Shown: positions 9,009-17,048 of the stretch, piece by piece
Position numbering within the stretch: the first letter of the stretch is position 1
Layout: every line of letters begins with the position of its first letter
Assembly: GCF_030398335.1 (NCBI RefSeq)
Contig: NZ_JAOAOP010000027.1
Span: 1 to 46,163, forward strand
Source of the DNA: Aquibium sp. A9E412
Lineage (GTDB): Bacteria > Pseudomonadota > Alphaproteobacteria > Rhizobiales > Rhizobiaceae
Direction: 5' to 3'
Length of the DNA: 46,163 nucleotides
Notes under the pieces: generated by a model
Told to the model about the DNA's origin: nothing
Database searches by the model: none
Seen by the model: the letters and a program-made list of their open reading frames with translations, nothing else
Position numbers and translations under genes: made by a program

Positions 9009-10031
9009 ATGCTGACGCGCCGCGCGATCGATTTCGACACCATGGTTGATACCCTGAAGGCGGCCGCCGAATCCAGCCGCCTGCGCATCCTGGTGCTGCT
9101 CGCGCAGGGCGATCTCACCGTGTCGGATCTGACCGAGATCCTCAACCAGTCGCAGCCGCGCGTCTCGCGCCATCTGCGGCTGTTGCTCGATGCCGAGCTC
9201 ATCGCGCGCTACCAGGAGGGCTCCTGGGCCTATTTCCGGCTGTCCGACGGCGAGGCGGCGCGCGAGTTCGTGCACGGCGTGGTGGCGCGGCTCGACCCGG
9301 CCGACGGCCAGCTCGAGCGCGACCGCGAGCGGCTGGCCGCCGTCAAGCGGCGGCGCCAGGAGCGCGCGGCGGAGTTCTTCCGCGAGAACGCCGCGCGCTG
9401 GGACCAGATCCGCTCGCTGCACGTCGCCGACCAGGCGGTCGAGACGGCGCTGACGGCGCTGGTCGGCGCGCGGCCGTTCGGCTCGATGGTCGATCTGGGC
9501 ACCGGCACCGGCCGGCTTCTCGTCCTGCTGGCGCCGCTCTACCAGCGCGGCGTCGGCATCGACTTCTCGCGCGAGATGCTGGCGGTGGCGCGCGCCAATC
9601 TCGACCGCGCCGGGGTGACGCACGCCCAGGTGCGGCTCGGCGACATCGTCGACCCGCCGGTGGAGCGCGGCGCGCACGACCTGGTGACCATGCACCAGGT
9701 GCTGCACTACGCCGAGGACCCGGCACGCGCGCTGCTCGAGGCCGCCCGCCTGCTGCGCCCGGCCGGGCGGCTGATCGTCGTCGACTTCGCGCCGCACGCG
9801 CTCGAGTTCCTGCGCGAGGAGCACGCCCATCTGCGGCTCGGCTTCGCCGACGCGCAGATGGCCGAGTGGCTCGACGAGGCGGGCCTCGACCTCGAGGCCG
9901 TCGAAGACTTCGCGCCGCGCGGCGACGCCGCCGCCGGCCTGACCGTGAAACTGTGGCTGGCCCGCGACCGGCGTCTGCTCGTTGCCGACGACGCCGAGAC
10001 GCCGCGGGCCGGCGAACCGGAGAAAGCCTGA
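9009..10031 (+). CDS. ArsR-family regulator fused to a SAM-dependent methyltransferase domain (SahR-like)
   Basis: A 340-residue protein. Residues about 10-90 are an ArsR/SmtB winged helix (SRLRILVLLAQG, the recognition-helix part QPRVSRHLRLLLDAEL, wing GSWAYFRLS). Residues about 125-320 form a class I methyltransferase fold with the SAM motif VDLGTGTGRL near residue 158, GIDFSREML and the LLRPAGRLIVVDF strand. No ArsR metal-binding CxC motif is present, so the ligand is probably not a metal. Such fusions next to metF resemble SahR-type repressors that sense S-adenosylhomocysteine/SAM and control methionine genes; this identity is an inference. The stop overlaps the metF start (TGATG), and a perfect palindrome lies upstream. 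Confidence 0.88.
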   Translation: MLTRRAIDFDTMVDTLKAAAESSRLRILVLLAQGDLTVSDLTEILNQSQPRVSRHLRLLLDAELIARYQEGSWAYFRLSDGEAAREFVHGVVARLDPADGQLERDRERLAAVKRRRQERAAEFFRENAARWDQIRSLHVADQAVETALTALVGARPFGSMVDLGTGTGRLLVLLAPLYQRGVGIDFSREMLAVARANLDRAGVTHAQVRLGDIVDPPVERGAHDLVTMHQVLHYAEDPARALLEAARLLRPAGRLIVVDFAPHALEFLREEHAHLRLGFADAQMAEWLDEAGLDLEAVEDFAPRGDAAAGLTVKLWLARDRRLLVADDAETPRAGEPEKA

Positions 10032-10951
10032 TGTCCCAATTCCGCCTCTCCCGCCGGCCCGACATCGGCGACAAGGTGCGGGTGTCGTTCGAGTTCTTCC
10101 CGCCCAAGACGGACGAGATGGAAGAGCGGCTGTGGCAGACGGTGAGCCGCCTGCGCCCGCTCAACCCGCATTTCGTCTCCGTCACCTACGGGGCGGGCGG
10201 CACGACGCGCGAGCGCACCGCGCGCACCGTGCGCCGCATCCTGACGGAGACCGACCTGACGCCGGCCGCGCATCTGACCTGCGTCGACGCCTCGCGCGCC
10301 GAGGTCGACGCGGTGATCGGCGATTTCGCGGCGATGGGCGTGCAGCGCTTCGTGGCGCTGCGCGGCGATCCGCCGGAGGGCGTCGGCGCGGCCTACCGGC
10401 CGCATCCGCAGGGCTATGCCAACGGTGCCGAGCTGGTCGGCGGGCTGCGGGCGCTCGGCGATTTCGACATCTCGGTCTCCGCCTATCCCGAAAAGCACCC
10501 CGAAAGTCCGGACTTCGCCACCGACATCGAGATGCTGAAGCGCAAGGTGGATGCCGGCGCCACGCGGGCCATCACCCAGTTCTTCTTCGACAACGACGTC
10601 TACGAGCGCTACGTCGAGCGGGCGCGGCGCGCCGGCATCTACATCCCGATCGTGCCGGGCATCCTGCCGGTGCACAATTTCCGCCAGGTGGCGAACTTCT
10701 CGGCGCGCTGCGGCGCGCATGTGCCGGCGTGGCTGGCCGAGCGCTTCGAGGGGCTGGAGAACGACCCGCAGACCCATGCGCTGATCGCCGCGGCGGTGGC
10801 GGCCGAGCAGGTGCTCGACCTGGTCGAGCGCGGCGTGTTCGATTTCCACTTCTACACGATGAACCGGGCCGACTTGGTGTTCGCCATCTGCCACATGATC
10901 GGCATCCGCGCCGGTCAGCCGGGCGCCCAGGCGCAGCCCGCGGCGGCCTGA
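10031..10951 (+). CDS. metF: 5,10-methylenetetrahydrofolate reductase
   Basis: A 306-residue enzyme of normal bacterial MetF length. It contains VSFEFFPPK with the catalytic Glu near residue 21, VTYGAGG, the AHLTCVD strand, ALRGDPP, AITQFFFD and GILPV, all hallmark segments of the FAD-dependent TIM barrel. It reduces methylene-THF to methyl-THF, the methyl donor for methionine synthase. The ATG shares one base with the stop of the ArsR-methyltransferase gene and has GGAGAAAG upstream, so regulator and enzyme form one operon. The C-terminal YTMNRADL is conserved in the family. Confidence 0.96.
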   Translation: MSQFRLSRRPDIGDKVRVSFEFFPPKTDEMEERLWQTVSRLRPLNPHFVSVTYGAGGTTRERTARTVRRILTETDLTPAAHLTCVDASRAEVDAVIGDFAAMGVQRFVALRGDPPEGVGAAYRPHPQGYANGAELVGGLRALGDFDISVSAYPEKHPESPDFATDIEMLKRKVDAGATRAITQFFFDNDVYERYVERARRAGIYIPIVPGILPVHNFRQVANFSARCGAHVPAWLAERFEGLENDPQTHALIAAAVAAEQVLDLVERGVFDFHFYTMNRADLVFAICHMIGIRAGQPGAQAQPAAA

Positions 10952-10997
10952 GGCGGCGTCGCGCCGGCCTGCGACGGCACGCGTCCGACAGCACGAA

Positions 10998-11017
10998 GGG
11001 CCGGTCGATGCCGGCCC
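10998..11017 (+). terminator. Possible terminator hairpin after metF
   Basis: Perfect 7-bp stem GGGCCGG/CCGGCCC with a 6-base loop, 46 bp after the metF stop. There is no T-tract. The gap from here to 11224 has only an 18-bp tandem duplication. Confidence 0.3.
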
Positions 11018-11098
11018 CTCGCCATGTCTGCGGATCTTCTTGCCGTTGTTCCCGGCCGGTCGTCGGTGGCTTCGCGCTTCCGGGTCTTGCGATGCTTG

Positions 11099-11134
11099 AG
11101 CCCGATTCTCGTCTTCAGCCCGATTCTCGTCTTC
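11099..11134. repeat. Tandem duplication, 2 x 18 bp
   Basis: Two exact, adjacent copies of AGCCCGATTCTCGTCTTC in an intergenic region. Eighteen bases is a multiple of three, but no convincing gene covers it. Confidence 0.85.
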
Positions 11135-11224
11135 CGGCGACCGTCCTGTCCGATTGCTGCTTGCGGTGGTTGTTCGTGGGGCCGACGCGCGGGCGCGGCG
11201 GCCGGTCTCCTGTGCGGGCGCCGC

Positions 11225-11311
11225 CTAGGGCAGGACCCCGATGATCAGGGCGCCGACGACGGCGAATGCGGCACACAGCATGAGCGCATTAAGCGGCCTT
11301 GTCAGTCCCAT
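11225..11311 (-). CDS. Small 28-residue single-pass membrane peptide
   Basis: A very short reading frame: ATG at 11311, TAG at 11225, 28 residues beginning MGLTRPLNALM, followed by a continuous hydrophobic stretch ending LIIGVLP that would span a membrane once. Support for expression: GGAGG 8 bases before the ATG, and a sigma-70-like promoter (TTGCGG, 16-base spacer, TAGATT) about 34-60 bases upstream. I have the impression that peptides of this type (RPLNAxMLCAAF) recur in Hyphomicrobiales, but I cannot verify it. Function unknown; small membrane peptides often modulate transporters or envelope stress. The amidase gene lies upstream on the same strand. Confidence 0.6.
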   Translation of the reverse strand: MGLTRPLNALMLCAAFAVVGALIIGVLP

Positions 11312-11344
11312 TGCACAGCCTCCTCTCTGCAGAATGGACCCTTG

Positions 11345-11372
11345 AATCTAGACCGCTTTGGCGGCCCCGCAA
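11345..11372 (-). promoter_or_regulatory. Promoter of the 28-residue peptide gene
   Basis: On the minus strand: TTGCGG (11372-11367), 16 bases, TAGATT (11350-11345). The spacer contains the inverted repeat CCGC-CAAA-GCGG. Predicted transcription start is near 11338, leaving a 5' leader of about 27 bases with the GGAGG site. Confidence 0.5.
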
Positions 11373-11462
11373 GAAGAAATTATGCTGCAATGCGAGAGGG
11401 TTGGGAAAAGCTGTGCCCGGCCGCCGCCTTGCGCGTTGAAATCGCTCGCGAAACGGTGTCGT

Positions 11463-12749
11463 TCACGGGCTGTTAACGGCTGTCGCCGGGCGTGCGGGCG
11501 CGGCGAGCAGCCCTTCGAGCCAGTGGGCGACCGAAAGCGCGGTGCGGTCGCGGCCGAAGCGGGCGATCACCTGCACGCCGAGCGGCAGGCCGGCGGCGTC
11601 GGTCAGCCCCGGCACGGCGACGCAGGGGTTGCCGGTCAGCGTCCACAGCTTGTTGAACAGCGGATCGCCGGTCGTCTCGAGCCCGGCCGGCGCCGCGCCC
11701 GGCGCTGCCGGCGCGATCAGCACGTCGTGGTCGGCGAACAGGGTGCCGGCGATGTGGCGGCCGCGCCGGGCGAGCGCGCGGGCGCGGTCATAGGCCTCGG
11801 GCGCGATGGCGAAGCCGGCCTCCAGCGTCTCGCGCAGCACCGGGCTCAGGCGCGCGGCGTGCAGCGCAAAATCGCCGGCGAGCGCGCGCGCGGCCTCGTG
11901 ATTCTGCACCGTGGCGTGCGCCTCGCGCGCGGCGGCGAGCGCCTCGGGCTCGTCGGCGGCGGCGAGCTGCGCGCCGGCCGCCTCGGCCAGCGCGGCCGCG
12001 CGCTCGACCGCATCGCGCATCGCCGCGCTCGCCCGCTGCCAGATCGCGCCGCGATAGACACCGATGCGCAGGGCCGGCGCGTCGACCGGCTCGACGGCGA
12101 GCGGGCGGCCGGTCAGCGCGGCGGCGAACGCCGCCACGTCGGCCACGCCGGCGGCGAAGAAGCCGACCGTGTCGAGCGACCAGGAGAAGGTCTTCATGCC
12201 GGTCGCCGGCACCAGGCGGAAGCTCGGCTTGTAGCCGGCCACGCCGCAGAAGGAGGCCGGGCGGATCACCGAGCCGCCGGTCTGGGTGCCGATGGCCGCG
12301 GGGATCATGCCCGCGGCGACGGCCGCCGCCGAGCCCGACGACGAGCCGCCGGGCGTGTGGGCGGGGTCGTGCGGGTTGACCGTGCGGCCGGGCTGGAGGA
12401 AGGCGTATTCCGTCGTCACCGTCTTGCCGACGACCGTGGCGCCGGCGCTCCGCGCCATGGCGACGACCGCCGCGTCGACCGGCGGCCGGTGGCCGGCGAA
12501 GACCGGCGAGCCGTAGGTGGTCGGCAGGTCGTGCGTGTCGAAGATGTCCTTGACGCCGAGCGCGATGCCGGCGAGCGGGCCGCCGGCGCGCGCGGCCGCG
12601 GCGAGCGCGGCATCGCGCGGGGCGAGCGCCTCGAAGGCGCCGATCTGCGCCTCGCGCGCGGCGATCTCCTCGAGGCTCTGCGCCACCGCCGCCTCGGCCG
12701 TCAGCCTGTCCGCCTCGATCGCCGCGCGAAGCGCCAGAAACGATTGCAT
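11463..12749 (-). CDS. Amidase signature family hydrolase
   Basis: A 428-residue cytosolic amidase. The Ser-cisSer-Lys triad is visible: Lys67 in GVKDIFD, the cis-Ser in GGSSSGS (134-140) and the nucleophile Ser160 in TQTGGSVIR. Family length and the glycine/serine-rich signature fit the amidase superfamily. The substrate cannot be read from the sequence; it is shorter than GatA and lacks gatC/gatB neighbours, so a catabolic amidase is likelier than the tRNA amidotransferase subunit. Of two in-frame ATGs (12755, 12749) the second is chosen because the AGGGGG run is directly adjacent to the first but 6 bases from the second. It lies 28 bp behind the DMT transporter gene on the same strand and may be co-transcribed with it. 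Confidence 0.88.
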   Translation of the reverse strand: MQSFLALRAAIEADRLTAEAAVAQSLEEIAAREAQIGAFEALAPRDAALAAAARAGGPLAGIALGVKDIFDTHDLPTTYGSPVFAGHRPPVDAAVVAMARSAGATVVGKTVTTEYAFLQPGRTVNPHDPAHTPGGSSSGSAAAVAAGMIPAAIGTQTGGSVIRPASFCGVAGYKPSFRLVPATGMKTFSWSLDTVGFFAAGVADVAAFAAALTGRPLAVEPVDAPALRIGVYRGAIWQRASAAMRDAVERAAALAEAAGAQLAAADEPEALAAAREAHATVQNHEAARALAGDFALHAARLSPVLRETLEAGFAIAPEAYDRARALARRGRHIAGTLFADHDVLIAPAAPGAAPAGLETTGDPLFNKLWTLTGNPCVAVPGLTDAAGLPLGVQVIARFGRDRTALSVAHWLEGLLAAPARPATAVNSP

Positions 12750-12777
12750 GGCCATCCCCCTGTTCCGCTCCGCTCAG

Positions 12778-13698
12778 CTATCGCCGGGCGAACAGCCGGC
12801 CGTCAATGGTGAGCAGGCCGAGGCCGATCAGCGCCATGCCGGCGATCTCGTAGCCGGCGAGCCGCTCGCCGAGCAGCAGCGTGCCGAGCAGCAGGGCGCT
12901 GACCGGCACCACGAGGGTGACCAGCGAGGCGTTGGTGGCGCCGGCCGAGGCGACGATGCGGAAATAGAGGATGTAGGCGAAGGCCGTCGACAGCACCGCG
13001 AGGCCGACGATCGCCGCCCAGGTGCCGCCGCCGACGGCGAACAGGGCGGCCGGCTGGTGCAGCGCCAGCACGACCGGCAGCATGACCGCCGTCGAGGCGG
13101 TGAGCTGGCCGGTCGCCACCAGCGGCGCCGGCACGCCGCGGAAGCGCCGCGCGTAGAGGAAGGCGAAGGCATAGGCGACCGCCGCACCGAGCAGGCACAG
13201 CTTGGCCCACAGCGGCCCGCCGAGCCCCGAGACGAGGCCCGGCGCCAGCATCACCGCGGTGCCGGCAATGCCGATGCCGATGCCGGCGGCCTTGCGCGCC
13301 GACAGCTTCTCGTCGGCCGTCAGCCGGTCGGCGATCAGCGCTGTCCAGAACGGGGTCGTGGCGTTGAGCACCGAGGCGAGCCCCGCGCCGAGTGCCGTCT
13401 GGCCGGCGAAGATCAGCGAGAAGGGCAGGGCGTTGTTGAGAAAGCCCATCACGAGAAAGCGCCCGGCCAGCCGCCGGTCGGGGCGGAAGGCGGGGCCGCG
13501 CACGGCCAGCCAGAGCTGCAGCACGGCCGCGGCGATGGCGACGCGGAACAGCACCAGCGCCAGCGGCGGCATCTCGGCCACCGCGATGCGGGCGAAGAAG
13601 AAGGAACCGCCCCACACCGCGCCGAGCGTCAGGATCATTGCCCAGTCGCGCGCCGCGATCGGTGCCGCGACCTTCCTTTCGCCCGATGTCGTCGTCAT
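12778..13698 (-). CDS. DMT-superfamily (EamA) transporter
   Basis: A 306-residue integral membrane protein with about ten hydrophobic segments in two EamA repeats (first half to about residue 150, second from LCLLGAAVAYAFAFL). WGGSFFFARIAV in helix 1 and the VPVSALLLG/LGERL motif near the end are typical of RhaT/EamA drug-metabolite exporters. The substrate is unknown. GGAGG lies 9 bases before the ATG. The amidase gene follows on the same strand; export of an amide-derived product is possible but unproven. It is divergent from the decarboxylase gene. Confidence 0.92.
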   Translation of the reverse strand: MTTTSGERKVAAPIAARDWAMILTLGAVWGGSFFFARIAVAEMPPLALVLFRVAIAAAVLQLWLAVRGPAFRPDRRLAGRFLVMGFLNNALPFSLIFAGQTALGAGLASVLNATTPFWTALIADRLTADEKLSARKAAGIGIGIAGTAVMLAPGLVSGLGGPLWAKLCLLGAAVAYAFAFLYARRFRGVPAPLVATGQLTASTAVMLPVVLALHQPAALFAVGGGTWAAIVGLAVLSTAFAYILYFRIVASAGATNASLVTLVVPVSALLLGTLLLGERLAGYEIAGMALIGLGLLTIDGRLFARR

Positions 13699-13857
13699 TC
13701 ACCACGCCTCCGTTCCGCTGCCGTCACCCCGATGTCGTGCGCGCGACGCTAGGCTGGCCGGCGCGTCCCGCGCCACCCGATTTGCGACCGGACCCGCGGC
13801 GGCGCGTTTACAACGGGGGCAAAGGTTCTAGGCTTCCCGGGACGGCAGGGAGATTTC

Positions 13858-15078
13858 ATGCAGCGATTCGACGACGCCCGACACGCCGCGCTGGAGATGC
13901 GGCCCGACCAGCCGGTCTACTGCTTCCGGCCGGAGGTGCTGAAGGCCGATGCGCGGCGCTTCATGGCGCTGTTTTCCGGCAAGACCGCCTATGCGGTGAA
14001 GACCAACGGCGAGCCCATGGTGCTGAAGACGCTGGCCGAGGCCGGCGTCCGCGCCTTCGACGTCGCCTCGCCGGCCGAGTTCGCCGCCGTGCGCGGCGTC
14101 GCGCCGGATGCCGAGATGCTCTACATGCACCCGGTCAAGGCGCAGTCCGACATCCGCCTGGCGCTGGAAGGCTACGGCATCCGCACCATCGCCGTCGACC
14201 ACGAGGACGAGGTGACCAAGCTCACCCGCGTGGTGCGCGCGCTCGACGTAGACCCCGGCGGCCTCACCGTGTTCGTGCGGCTGCAGACCAAGGGCCATGC
14301 CGCCTACGAGCTGTCGAAGAAGTTCGGCGCGGCGCCGGCGCAGGCGGTCGAGCTGCTGCGCCGGCTGGCGCGCACCGGCTACCGCGTCGGCCTGTGCTTC
14401 CACGTCGGCAGCCAGATCGAGGATCCCGACACCTACGAGCGGGCGCTCGCCTCGGCCGACTGGGTGCGCAACCGGGCCGGCGTGCCGCTCGCCGCGCTCG
14501 ACGTGGGCGGCGGCTTTCCCGCCGAATACGGCCACGACCCCAACCGCAGGAAGCCGGTGCTGCCCTCGCTCGAGGAGATCATGGCGCGGCTCGACGCCGA
14601 CATCGCCGAATGGGGCTTCGACGACCTGCCGCTGGTCGCCGAGCCGGGCCGGGTGATCGTGGCGCGCGCCTTCTCGCTGATCGTGCGCGTGCTGCTGCGC
14701 AAGGGCCGGCGGCTCTACATCAACGACGGCATCTGGGCCTCGCTGTCGGATTCGTGGACCGGCAAGATCACGCTGCCGGCCCGCTTCATCGCCGATCCGG
14801 CGATCCGCAGCCGCAACGGCGACCCGGCCAACATCGTGCCGTTCCGGGTGTGCGGGGCGACCTGCGATTCGGTCGACATCCTGTCGCGGCCGTTCTGGCT
14901 GCCGGAGACGGTCGACACCGGCGACTGGATCGAGATCGGCCATATCGGCGCCTATTCCATGGCGCTGCGCACCCGCTTCAACGGCTTCTATCCCGACACC
15001 TTCGTGGAGGTGACGACGCCGTTCGACGAGGGCAGCGCGCCCGAGGGCTTCGCCAGCCTCGAGACCATGGCGGACTAG
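13858..15078 (+). CDS. Fold-III PLP decarboxylase, ornithine/lysine decarboxylase type
   Basis: A 406-residue alanine-racemase-fold (group IV) decarboxylase. The PLP Lys is residue 48 (AYAVKTN). Also visible are the HVGSQ strand, the DVGGGFP glycine loop and EPGR for the PLP phosphate, VCGATCDSVD with the active-site Cys, and the C-terminal GHIGAYSMALRTRFNGF. It makes putrescine from ornithine (or cadaverine from lysine) in polyamine synthesis; specificity cannot be settled by eye. Alphaproteobacterial homologues are usually a little shorter (about 377). GGGAG precedes the ATG. The stop codon lies at the edge of an interspersed palindromic repeat, whose hairpin may end the transcript. Confidence 0.88.
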   Translation: MQRFDDARHAALEMRPDQPVYCFRPEVLKADARRFMALFSGKTAYAVKTNGEPMVLKTLAEAGVRAFDVASPAEFAAVRGVAPDAEMLYMHPVKAQSDIRLALEGYGIRTIAVDHEDEVTKLTRVVRALDVDPGGLTVFVRLQTKGHAAYELSKKFGAAPAQAVELLRRLARTGYRVGLCFHVGSQIEDPDTYERALASADWVRNRAGVPLAALDVGGGFPAEYGHDPNRRKPVLPSLEEIMARLDADIAEWGFDDLPLVAEPGRVIVARAFSLIVRVLLRKGRRLYINDGIWASLSDSWTGKITLPARFIADPAIRSRNGDPANIVPFRVCGATCDSVDILSRPFWLPETVDTGDWIEIGHIGAYSMALRTRFNGFYPDTFVEVTTPFDEGSAPEGFASLETMAD

Positions 15079-15175
15079 AACCGATCTGCTTTTCACGGCA
15101 TCGCGGATCGGCTCCAAGTCATTGTCTTGACGCGTTTGCGAACGGCGAGCCGGTTTCCACCGTGCCTGGAAACGC
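15075..15175 (-). repeat. Interspersed palindromic repeat, copy B
   Basis: Inverted relative to the copy at 681-782 and parallel to the one at 29488-29585. It begins at the decarboxylase stop codon, with the CCGATC...GATCGG hairpin first and a TGGAAACGC block last. Confidence 0.8.
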
Positions 15176-15250
15176 TCCAGGCTCCGCCGGCCGGCGGAGC
15201 GCCGCGCGGCATGGCAGGTCTGCACCACGCGCATGGCTGCCTTGACGGCG

Positions 15251-15276
15251 GGAACGCCGCCGCTTCACGGAGTGTT
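15251..15276 (+). promoter_or_regulatory. Candidate EcfG-type (general stress sigma) promoter
   Basis: GGAAC (15251-15255), 17-base spacer, TGTT (15273-15276), 34 bp upstream of the SPW gene. The alphaproteobacterial EcfG consensus is GGAAC-N16/17-CGTT, so one base deviates. Confidence 0.35.
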
Positions 15277-15309
15277 AACGCGCTGTAACCGCTGAAAGGG
15301 AGGCAGGTT

Positions 15310-15681
15310 ATGGCTAGCAACTCCGCAGCAAGCGCCAACCAGGTGCCGAACTGGATCGCCCTGATCCTGGCGGTATGGCTGTTCATAGCGCCGTGGATCC
15401 TGCCGGCCGTCGCGGCGGGCGCCTGGGCATGGAACGCCTGGATCGTCGCCGTCATCGTCGGCGCGCTCGCCGTCGGCGCCATGGCCAGGATGGCCGAGTG
15501 GGAGGAGTGGGCGAACCTGGTGCTGGGCGCCTGGCTGTTCGTCTCGCCCTGGGCGCTCGCCTATGCGGCCGAGCAGAGCGCGGCCTGGAACGCCTATATC
15601 GTCGGCCTGCTGCTGATCGCCGTGGCGGTCTGGGGCATCGTCGCCGCCCGGCAGGACGAAGGCGCAGGCACCGCCGGCTGA
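15310..15681 (+). CDS. SPW-repeat membrane protein
   Basis: A 123-residue protein of two SPW repeats (PF03779 type), each two transmembrane helices: first NWIALILAVWLFIAPW with AWNAWIV, second EWANLVLGAWLFVSPW with AWNAYIV. Four membrane segments result, with short polar ends. Function is unknown. GGGAGG lies about 6 bases before the ATG, and a possible EcfG promoter lies upstream, which would place it in the general stress regulon. It is monocistronic and followed by a hairpin at 15736-15755. Confidence 0.9.
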   Translation: MASNSAASANQVPNWIALILAVWLFIAPWILPAVAAGAWAWNAWIVAVIVGALAVGAMARMAEWEEWANLVLGAWLFVSPWALAYAAEQSAAWNAYIVGLLLIAVAVWGIVAARQDEGAGTAG

Positions 15682-15735
15682 GCGCGCGCGCGAGCGGCCG
15701 CCGCGACCCGCATGACAGGCCGCCTCCGGCGGGGC

Positions 15736-15755
15736 GCGGCCGGGCTTTCGGCCGC
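15736..15755. terminator. Hairpin between convergent SPW and mltB-like genes
   Basis: Stem GCGGCCG/CGGCCGC with a 6-base loop, followed on the plus strand by CCGTTT. It sits midway between two convergent genes and could serve both. Confidence 0.45.
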
Positions 15756-15790
15756 CCGTTTGGCGCCGACCGCCGGCGGACGGCCCGGCC

Positions 15791-16969
15791 TCAGAGATTG
15801 GCGAGCAGCGCCGGCGTCGGCCAGCCGTCGGCCGGAAAGCCGAGGCGGAGCTGTTCCCGGCGCACCGCCTCGCGCGTCTTGACCCCGAGGATGCCGTCGA
15901 CGCCGCCGACGTCGTGGCCGCGCGCCTTGAGCTTGGTCTGCAGCTGCTTCATCGTCTCGGGCGCCAGGCCGGGCTCCGGGTTCTGCCGGTCGAAGCGCGG
16001 CGCGCCGGCGAAGCGGCGCGCGAGCTGGGCCGCCGTCAGCGTGTAGATCAGCGACTCGTTCCACTCCAGATAGACGTCGTAGTTGGGGTAGACGAGGAAG
16101 GCCGGCCCCTTGTGGCCCATCGGCAGCACCACGCCGGCCGGCAGGTCGTCGGCCGGCAGCGGGCTGCCGTCGCGCAGGGTCACGCCGAGCGCGGCCCATT
16201 GCGCGCGCGGCTTGGCGTTGACGCGACCGGTCTCGGCCCAGGGCAGGTCGGCCGGCACGCGGATCTCGTCCATCCACGGCTCGCCGGCGCGCCAGCCGAG
16301 CGCGCGGATCTTGTTGGCAGCCGTCAGGATGGCGTCGGGCTTGCTGGCCTTGAGGTCGATGCGGCCGTCGCCGTCGCCGTCGACGCCCTTCTCGATGTAG
16401 TCGCTCGGCAGCATCTGCATCTGGCCGATCTCGCCCGCCCACGCACCCTCGACGCCGGCCGGCACCACGCCGCGGTCGATCAGCTTGAGCAGCGCGACGA
16501 GCTGCGGGCGGAAGATCTCCGGCCGGCGGCAGTCGTGCGCCAAGGTCGTCAGCGCATTGAGGGTGGAGAAGTCGCCCTGCACGGCGCCGAAATCGGTCTC
16601 CAGCGCCCAGAAGGCGGTGATGACCGGGCCGGGCACGCCGAACTCCGATTCCGCCCGCGCGAAGGTGTCGGCGTAGCGGCGCAGATTGGCCGCGCCGTTC
16701 GTCAGCCGGTAGTCGTTGATCATGCGGCCGGCGAATTCGTTGAAGGTCTGGGTGAAGACGCGCTGGCCGCGGTCGAAGTCGATGACGCGCTGATCGAGCC
16801 GCGCCTGCGCCAGCGCGTCGAGGCCGCGCCGGCCGACGCCGGCCGCCTCGGCCTCGGCGCGCACGCCGGCGCGCCACTGGGCGAAGTCGCCGCCGCATTG
16901 CTGCGCTGCGGCGGGGGTGGCGAGGGCGGCGGCGAGCGCGGCCGCGCAGAGGATCGGGGTCGGTCTCAT
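15791..16969 (-). CDS. MltB-family lytic murein transglycosylase with peptidoglycan-binding domain
   Basis: A 392-residue exported enzyme: signal peptide to about residue 22 (cleavage after AAA), a transglycosylase domain (about 25-320) with the catalytic Glu in FWALETDFGAVQGDF, and IGQMQMLPSDYIEKGVDGDGDGRIDL, the MltB family landmark. A C-terminal PG_binding_1 domain (about 330-390, with LKARGHDVGGVDGILGVKTREAV) anchors it to the wall. It cleaves glycan strands to form 1,6-anhydroMurNAc ends. No lipobox Cys is seen, unlike E. coli MltB. The longer frame upstream runs into the GH25 gene and is not real. It lies 79 bp behind the GH25 lipoprotein on the same strand. Confidence 0.93.
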   Translation of the reverse strand: MRPTPILCAAALAAALATPAAAQQCGGDFAQWRAGVRAEAEAAGVGRRGLDALAQARLDQRVIDFDRGQRVFTQTFNEFAGRMINDYRLTNGAANLRRYADTFARAESEFGVPGPVITAFWALETDFGAVQGDFSTLNALTTLAHDCRRPEIFRPQLVALLKLIDRGVVPAGVEGAWAGEIGQMQMLPSDYIEKGVDGDGDGRIDLKASKPDAILTAANKIRALGWRAGEPWMDEIRVPADLPWAETGRVNAKPRAQWAALGVTLRDGSPLPADDLPAGVVLPMGHKGPAFLVYPNYDVYLEWNESLIYTLTAAQLARRFAGAPRFDRQNPEPGLAPETMKQLQTKLKARGHDVGGVDGILGVKTREAVRREQLRLGFPADGWPTPALLANL

Positions 16970-17048
16970 CGCTTGCTCCTGTCTGGCAAGATGGGGGCTT
17001 TGGCCGCCGGCCGGCGTGGCGCGGGAAACGGGCGCTGTGCGGCCGGCC

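Noticed and set aside
11024-11476. Plus-strand open frame in the metF-amidase gap
   Set aside because: No ribosome site, no homology impression, and its reading crosses the tandem repeat and the minus-strand small gene.
13828-15234. Minus-strand open frame of 468 codons opposite the decarboxylase gene
   Set aside because: Shadow of a recognisable gene; part of it translates the interspersed repeat.
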